Below, piece after piece: positions 59,273-64,000 of a DNA stretch of 64,000 nucleotides. The stretch covers positions 2,418,001 through 2,482,000 of the forward strand of contig CAVYWD010000002.1 in the NCBI GenBank assembly GCA_963772225.1. Reading direction: 5' to 3'. The notes beneath the pieces were generated by a model, which made no database searches, was not told the origin of the DNA, and saw nothing but the letters and a program-made list of their open reading frames with translations. Numbering within the stretch: position 1 is the stretch's first letter; every line of letters begins with the position of its first letter. A program made the position numbers and the translations under genes. Origin of the DNA: CAVYWD01 sp963772225. Its GTDB lineage: Bacteria; Myxococcota; Myxococcia; Myxococcales; UBA5297.

Positions 59273-61717
59273 ATGGCGAAGATCTTCCTCTCTGCCGTGA
59301 CCGGGCAGTTCAAGAAGTGCCGCGACGAGGTTGCCAGCGACCTGCGCGCCATCGGCTGCGAGGTTCGGGTTCAGGAGGACTTTCGGCAGGGGCCGCGGAC
59401 TCTGATCGAGCAGATCGAGCGCTACGTCGATGAGTGCGAGTGGGTCATGGCGGTCGTGGGCGACGCCTATGGCTGCGAAGCCGCTGCGGACGCCGTGCCG
59501 GGGCGCGATCCGCCGCGCTCCTACACGCAATGGGAGTATTTCCTCGCGACCGGCGAGCGCCTGTCCGGTGGGACCGTGGCGCCGAAGAAGCTCCTCGTCT
59601 ACTTGGCATCGGAGTCCTACCTCCGCGAGCACGGCGCCGTGCAGCGCGAGGAGGACGGCCGGAGACAGCGCGCCTTCATGGAAGGAATCAAGCGGTCTGG
59701 AAAGCATTGGGGGTCATTCGACAGCTTTGACCAGCTCTGCCGCCTGGTGCTGCGCGACGGCGGATTCAGCCAGGAAAGGCCTCGGAGGCCGCGCAACATC
59801 GGTCTTTCCTCGCTCGGCACGCTGTTCAAGGGGCGCGAGCAGGCCATCGCGGAGCTGCACGCGCAGTTCTCGCGGGCACCGCAGCGCCCCGTCGTCCTGC
59901 ACGGCCTCGGGGGCGTTGGCAAGACGCGACTCGCGGTCGAGTACTCCCTCGCCCACGAGGCCGAGTATTCCGCCCTGCTCTCGGTGGGCGCCGACAGCCC
60001 ACAGGCCCTCCGGCGCAACCTCGCCGCGTTGTGCACGGCCGAGGTTCTCGAGCTGCCCGAACGCGATGCCAAGGAAGAAAAAGCTCAGTTCGCGGCGGCG
60101 CTGCGGTGGCTGAAGGATCACTCCGGTTGGCTGCTGATTCTGGACAACGTGGACACGCTCAAAGCTGCCAAGGCCGTGGAGGAACTGGTCGGGCGCCTCA
60201 GAGGCGGGCATGTGCTCATCACCTCTCGGGTGAGCGCGTGGAGTGGCGCCGTGGAGACGCGGGAGCTGGAGAAGCTGGTCCCCGAGGCGGCAGTCGCGTT
60301 TCTTCTGGAGCGCACCGACGGAAAGAGGCGAGTGAGTCCGAGAGATGCCGAGGACGCCGCGGACCTCGCCGAGGCCATGGGATGGCTTCCCCTGGCGCTC
60401 GAGCAGGCCGCCGCATTTGTCGCGAAGAAGCGCGCGTCTCTCGCCGAGTACCTCGAGCGCTGGCAGAAGCGCGAGGTCGAAGTCCGCGAGTGGTGCAACG
60501 AGCGGCTCATGATGTACCCGCGCAGCGTCGTGGTGACTTGGGATACCTCGTTCGAAGAGGTCGGCGATCCGGGTCGGGCGCTCCTGCAGCTTCTCGCCTG
60601 GCTCGCGCCGGACCCGATTCCACGGACGCTGTTGATGACCGAGGAGGCGGACGCGGCGCTCGCCCGTGGCGTGCAGCGTCTCCGCGGACTTTTTGAGCCG
60701 CCGAGTCCGGCGCCTGAGCTCGAGGAGGCGATCGAAGTGCTCTCGGACTTCTCGCTCCTGCAATGGGAGCTCGGGAACGCGGCCTTCACCGTTCACAGGC
60801 TCGTCCAGGAGATCACGCGCGACCGGGTCCCTGTGGATCAGCGAGCGCCGTGGCTGGAGCTCGTCCTCTCCCTGGTCAATGCGGCAATTCCGGCCAGTCC
60901 GCCGCCTCCCGATATCGGGTCATGGCCGATCTGGGGACCCCTGCAAACGCACATAGCAACGGTGGTGGCGGCCGCGGACGCTGATGGGATTCCGGAACCG
61001 ACCAGCAGGCTCTTGAATGAACTGGCCCTGTTCAAGATGGAAAGGGCGGATTGGAGGCAGGCGGAGCCGCTGATGCGCCGGGCGCTCGCCATCACCGAGA
61101 AGATCTACGGACCCGACCATCCCAACGTGGCCACGGCCCTCAACAATCTGGCCCAGCTGCTCGGAGACACCAACCGATTCGCGGAGGCGGAGCCGATGAT
61201 GCGCCGGGTGCTCGCCATCGACGAGAGCCACGGACCCGACCATCCCGACGTGGCCAGGGCCCTCAACAACCTGGCCGGGTTGCTCCAGGACGCCAACCGA
61301 CTCGCGGAGGCGGAACCGCTGATGCGCCGGGCCCTCGCCATCGACGAGAAGATCTACGGACCCGACCATCCGTGCGTGGCCATCGCACTCAACAACCTGG
61401 CCGGGTTGCTCCGAAACACCAACCGATTCGCGGAGGCGGAGCCGCTGATGCGCCGGGCGCTCGCCATCACCGAGAAGATCTACGGACCCGACCATCCGCG
61501 CGTGGCTCTCAGCCTCAACAATCTGGCCCAGCTGCTCCGGGACACCAACCGACTCGCGGAGGCGGAGCCGCTGATGCGCCGGGCGCTCGCCATCTTTGAG
61601 AAGAGCTACGGACCCAACCATCCCTACGTGGTCCGTTGCCGCTCCAACCTGAACCAGCTCCTGCTGCTTCAGGCTGCCGACTCCCAGAGCGGCGCCGCCG
61701 ATTCGCCAGGCGCTTGA
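59273..61717 (+). CDS. NLR-like protein: DUF4062 effector, NB-ARC ATPase and TPR sensor
   Basis: 814 residues. Residues 1-155 form a DUF4062/TIR-like N-domain (AKIFLSAVTGQFKKCRDEVA; YVDECEWVMAVVGDAYG; TQWEYFLATGERLSGG). An NB-ARC domain follows: GLGGVGKTRLAVEYSLAHE (P-loop), WLLILDNVDTLKAAK (Walker B), GHVLITSRVSAWSG and MGWLPLALEQAAAFV (GLPLA motif). A winged-helix part comes next. The C-terminus has at least five 41-42-residue TPRs (units such as LLRDTNRLAEAEPLMRRALA). This is the STAND/NLR plan found in regulators and anti-phage systems. The start at 59273 is chosen because the DUF4062 fold begins there; GTG 59240 is possible. Confidence 0.88.
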   Translation: MAKIFLSAVTGQFKKCRDEVASDLRAIGCEVRVQEDFRQGPRTLIEQIERYVDECEWVMAVVGDAYGCEAAADAVPGRDPPRSYTQWEYFLATGERLSGGTVAPKKLLVYLASESYLREHGAVQREEDGRRQRAFMEGIKRSGKHWGSFDSFDQLCRLVLRDGGFSQERPRRPRNIGLSSLGTLFKGREQAIAELHAQFSRAPQRPVVLHGLGGVGKTRLAVEYSLAHEAEYSALLSVGADSPQALRRNLAALCTAEVLELPERDAKEEKAQFAAALRWLKDHSGWLLILDNVDTLKAAKAVEELVGRLRGGHVLITSRVSAWSGAVETRELEKLVPEAAVAFLLERTDGKRRVSPRDAEDAADLAEAMGWLPLALEQAAAFVAKKRASLAEYLERWQKREVEVREWCNERLMMYPRSVVVTWDTSFEEVGDPGRALLQLLAWLAPDPIPRTLLMTEEADAALARGVQRLRGLFEPPSPAPELEEAIEVLSDFSLLQWELGNAAFTVHRLVQEITRDRVPVDQRAPWLELVLSLVNAAIPASPPPPDIGSWPIWGPLQTHIATVVAAADADGIPEPTSRLLNELALFKMERADWRQAEPLMRRALAITEKIYGPDHPNVATALNNLAQLLGDTNRFAEAEPMMRRVLAIDESHGPDHPDVARALNNLAGLLQDANRLAEAEPLMRRALAIDEKIYGPDHPCVAIALNNLAGLLRNTNRFAEAEPLMRRALAITEKIYGPDHPRVALSLNNLAQLLRDTNRLAEAEPLMRRALAIFEKSYGPNHPYVVRCRSNLNQLLLLQAADSQSGAADSPGA
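61066..61640 (+). repeat. Near-identical 126-bp TPR coding repeats
   Basis: Four to five tandem copies of a 126-bp unit (one is 123 bp) share GATGCGCCGGGCGCTCGCC, TACGGACCCGACCATCC and AACCGACTCGCGGAGGCGGA with few changes. Similarity at DNA level, including silent sites, suggests recent duplication or gene conversion. The 123-bp unit encodes DESHGPDHP in place of DEKIYGPDHP. Confidence 0.85.
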
Positions 61718-61911
61718 GCTTCGAGCCGAGCCTTGCCGACATCCTGGGCCTTCGAGTGGAGACCGCGGGAAGCGAGGAGGACGAAGTCAGTTTCGCCAAA
61801 GCGATCGCCAACGAGCTTCGCAGCCAGGGCCAGGGCCGCCCTCACTCCGAGTCCTTCCGAGATCGCGTCCTTGATCCCTCGCGCGGCGCACGGGAGAATC
61901 GCCGGCCGCCC

Positions 61912-63864
61912 ATGACTTCGTCGCCCAACATCTTCCCGCAGGACTTCGGCAGTTACGTCCTGTTGCGCAAGCTCGCCAAGGGCGGGATGGCCGAGCTCTT
62001 CGTCGCGACCGTGCGGGGCCGCTCCGAGCGCGTGGTCATCAAGCGGGTCCTGCCCTCGTACTCGAGCGAGTCCGAGTTCCTGAAGATGTTCCTCAACGAG
62101 GCGCGCATCGCGGCCCAGCTCGCGCACCCGAACATCGTGCGGGTCTTCGACCTGGGCCAGGAGGGCGACCACCTCTACCTGGCCATGGAGTTCATCGACG
62201 GGTTCGACCTGGACCTCGTCACCCGGGTCGCCGGAGGGCGGCTGCCGCCGGACATCGCCGCCGGCGTCGCCGCTGCGGTCTGCGAGGCGCTCCATTTCGC
62301 GAACCGCGTCTGCGACCGCACCGGCCGGCCGCTCAACGTGGTGCACCGCGACGTGACGCCGGGCAACGTGATGCTCACCCGCGCCGGTGTGGTGAAGCTC
62401 GTCGACTTCGGCGTCGCCAAGGCCGCCGCGTCCATCGACAAGACCCGGCCCGGCGTGGTCAAGGGCAAGTTCCGGTACATGTCGCCGGAGCAGGTGGCGT
62501 TCAAGGAGCTGGACGGCCGGAGCGACCTGTTCAGCTTGGGCGTGCTGCTCTACGAGGTGACCACCGGCCAGCGGCCGTTCGAGCGCAGGCAGGTCCTCGA
62601 CACCATCCAGGCGCTCTCGAGCTGGGACCCGCCGCCGCCGGACGCGCTGGTGCCGCAGTATCCCCACGGGTTGTCGAACGTCGTCCTCCGGGCGCTGGAG
62701 AAGGACCGGGACCGGCGCTACCAAAGCGGCAAGGAGATGAAGCAAGCGCTCGAGGCGGCGATGCCCCGGCCCCCGGGCCCACCGGAGATCGCCGCGTTCC
62801 TCGCAGACCTGTCGCGCAGGCACCCTGATCGCCTGCCGCCGCCCGCCCCTGCCGACGTCACCCCGAGCCGGATACAGCCGCTCGACGCGCTGTCTCTCCC
62901 GACAAATCCTTCGCGCGCGGCCCCGCGCTCGCTGGCCGTGACCACCCCCATGGTGCCGCGCGCCGCGTCCATCGGGAACGCGCTGCTCTCCACCTTGGAC
63001 GGCGAGCCCGACGACGACTTGGAGGTCGCCACCTCGCAGATCAGCGGCGCCGAGGTGCAGCGCCTGCTCGCCGAGGCGGAGCAGCGCGGCGAGCCGAAGG
63101 GTCGACAGCCGACGGTGAGCGGCGCGCTCCCTTCGCGCGGGCGGCCCAATGGCGCGCAGTCGCGGCCCGGCGCCGGCGAGCTGCGAGGCGCTCCCCGCGC
63201 GCGGCCGTCGTCCCCCGGTCTCCAGCCCGCGGCGCCCGTCGGCGGCGACGACCTCGACGACCTCGACGACCTGGGCGAAGCGGCGACGCGGATAGCGAGC
63301 CGGCCGTCGCTTATCCGCGCGGAGCCCATGGGGCAGGCCCAGGAGGCGAGCTCCACGCTCCGCGACGCGCCCAATCCCCGCGCCCGCGAGCCGGAGAACG
63401 CCTCGGCCGAGCAGACCCTCGACGGCCCGCTCGCGCCGCCGAACGCGAAGGAGCCGGCGCGCACCGCGGAGGTCGGCAAGAACGACCTCGACACCGGGAG
63501 CCGCCCCGGGCGGGCCTTCCGGCGCCGGCGCGCCTGGCCTTTGGCGGCGGGCCTCGCGGCCGTGCTCTGTCTGGCTTTCGCCGCCGCGTGGGCGCTCCTG
63601 CACGCGAGCAGCCAGGCCCCGAATCCACCGCCCGACGAGCCGCTCGCCGCCGTTCAACTCGACCTGCCCCAAGGAGTGGCCTCGTGGCCGTCAGCGTCAC
63701 CGTCATCGGAAGCGCGGACGCCTTCAACACCGGCGGACGCGGCAACGCCTGCTTTCTGGTCCAGGACGGCGAGGGCGCTTTCTGCGTCGACTTCGGCCCC
63801 ACCGCGCTCCTGGGGCTCAAGCGCGCGGGCTTCGACCCGGCGGACCTGGACGCGGTCTTCCTGA
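61912..63864 (+). CDS. Serine/threonine protein kinase with C-terminal membrane helix
   Basis: Kinase domain at residues ~10-280: RKLAKGGMAELFVATVRG (Gly loop), VVIKRVLPSY (Lys), NVVHRDVTPGNVMLTRAG (catalytic loop; Asp-Val-Thr replaces the usual Asp-Leu-Lys, a common myxobacterial variant), LVDFGVAK and KGKFRYMSPEQVAFKELDG. A disordered linker follows, with GDDLDDLDDLGEA. A membrane helix (PLAAGLAAVLCLAFAAAWAL) comes next, then a short tail. The frame continues 195 bp past codon 63670 into the next gene; a TAA there would give 586 residues. ATG 61912. Confidence 0.9.
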   Translation: MTSSPNIFPQDFGSYVLLRKLAKGGMAELFVATVRGRSERVVIKRVLPSYSSESEFLKMFLNEARIAAQLAHPNIVRVFDLGQEGDHLYLAMEFIDGFDLDLVTRVAGGRLPPDIAAGVAAAVCEALHFANRVCDRTGRPLNVVHRDVTPGNVMLTRAGVVKLVDFGVAKAAASIDKTRPGVVKGKFRYMSPEQVAFKELDGRSDLFSLGVLLYEVTTGQRPFERRQVLDTIQALSSWDPPPPDALVPQYPHGLSNVVLRALEKDRDRRYQSGKEMKQALEAAMPRPPGPPEIAAFLADLSRRHPDRLPPPAPADVTPSRIQPLDALSLPTNPSRAAPRSLAVTTPMVPRAASIGNALLSTLDGEPDDDLEVATSQISGAEVQRLLAEAEQRGEPKGRQPTVSGALPSRGRPNGAQSRPGAGELRGAPRARPSSPGLQPAAPVGGDDLDDLDDLGEAATRIASRPSLIRAEPMGQAQEASSTLRDAPNPRAREPENASAEQTLDGPLAPPNAKEPARTAEVGKNDLDTGSRPGRAFRRRRAWPLAAGLAAVLCLAFAAAWALLHASSQAPNPPPDEPLAAVQLDLPQGVASWPSASPSSEARTPSTPADAATPAFWSRTARALSASTSAPPRSWGSSARASTRRTWTRSS

Positions 63865-64000
63865 CGCACCTGCACGGCGACCACTTCGGCGGCCTGCACC
63901 TGCTCTACATCGACGCGCAGTACCGGGCGGCGCGGAGGCGGCCGCTTGTCGTCGGCGGGCCCGTGGGCACCGAGCGCCGCGTCGAGGAATGGTACCGACT
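63684..64000 (+). CDS. MBL-fold metallo-hydrolase (partial at window end)
   Basis: First 105 codons, truncated by the window. AVSVTVIGSADAFNTGGRGN, CFLVQDGEGAFCVDFGPTAL and VFLTHLHGDHFGGL carry the HxHxDH zinc ligands, as in RNase Z/arylsulfatase-like beta-lactamase folds. AAGGAG lies 7 bp before GTG 63684 and overlaps the probable lost stop of the kinase gene, so the pair is cotranscribed. Confidence 0.92.
   Translation, partial: MAVSVTVIGSADAFNTGGRGNACFLVQDGEGAFCVDFGPTALLGLKRAGFDPADLDAVFLTHLHGDHFGGLHLLYIDAQYRAARRRPLVVGGPVGTERRVEEWYR

Noticed and set aside
61066..61640. CRISPR-like regular repeats
   Set aside because: The 126-bp units are TPR codons inside one open frame, with no spacers of unique sequence.
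61718..61911. In-frame upstream extension of the Ser/Thr kinase (ILGLRVETAGSEEDEV region)
   Set aside because: No start with a ribosome-binding site. The kinase family begins close to the ATG at 61912, and the opposite strand is equally open.

Overview
The window is high-GC DNA with strong G/C at third codon positions. It is dense with Ser/Thr kinases of the 'GGMAELF' and 'GGMGTVF' types, PEGA and TPR proteins, a HAF-repeat secreted protein, DUF502 and lipoproteins. This suggests a Myxococcota (deltaproteobacterial) chromosome, probably an environmental or metagenomic one. That placement is inference from gene style; there is no rRNA or other phylogenetic marker here. I found no tRNA, rRNA, CRISPR array, intact insertion sequence or origin.

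Layout. 0.1-11.9 kb: aldo/keto reductase; an operon of a TPR protein, possibly a 77-residue linker ORF, and a giant S41/PDZ protease; a membrane protein with a PA14 domain; a frameshifted endonuclease/exonuclease/phosphatase gene; an HTH-receiver fusion; QueF; a cyclic-nucleotide-binding protein. 11.9-20 kb: PEGA protein, YbgC-like thioesterase, EttA, class A beta-lactamase-like protein beside a secreted CYCC-repeat protein, an Ala-rich protein and a GT4 glycosyltransferase. 20-22.4 kb: a lower-GC island with a terminal-inverted-repeat element, a Cys-rich ORF, a HAF-repeat protein and a non-coding stretch. 22.4-25.7 kb: a coupled channel / NfeD-like / flotillin operon. 25.7-30 kb: EamA transporter, decayed rtcB, YdjM-like protein, DUF4136 lipoprotein, DUF2092 protein and a 52-residue exported peptide. 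30-42 kb: Ser/Thr kinase, panB-panC, deoxynucleoside kinase, AT-hook protein, polysaccharide deacetylase, a frameshifted gene, Uup, DUF502 and a sulfatase-modifying-factor-like operon. 42.4-47.2 kb: tetR-emrB-emrA-tolC type efflux operon with a clear palindromic operator. 48.2-52 kb: an unrecognised three-gene operon joined by two ATGA overlaps (secreted or membrane proteins). 52.4-58.9 kb: outer-membrane protein, hotdog thioesterase, histidine kinase followed by a receiver stub, nucleotidyltransferase/small-protein pair, phosphomannomutase and metallophosphoesterase. 59.3-64 kb: an NLR-like DUF4062/NB-ARC/TPR protein, a Ser/Thr kinase whose stop codon appears lost, and the start of an MBL-fold hydrolase.

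Three cross-cutting observations stand out. First, three genes (near 9551, 35817 and 50906) each become coherent when one base is removed, so either the assembly has single-base insertion errors or these genes are decaying. Second, three small dispersed repeat families sit at gene ends: a terminal-inverted-repeat element of about 155-185 bp (2 copies), a 55-57 bp palindromic element (3 copies), and a CCCCTCCCCGC hairpin that looks like a recurring terminator (3 copies). Third, the best candidates for poorly described systems are the channel/NfeD/flotillin operon, the three-gene operon at 48-52 kb and the NLR-like protein at 59 kb.
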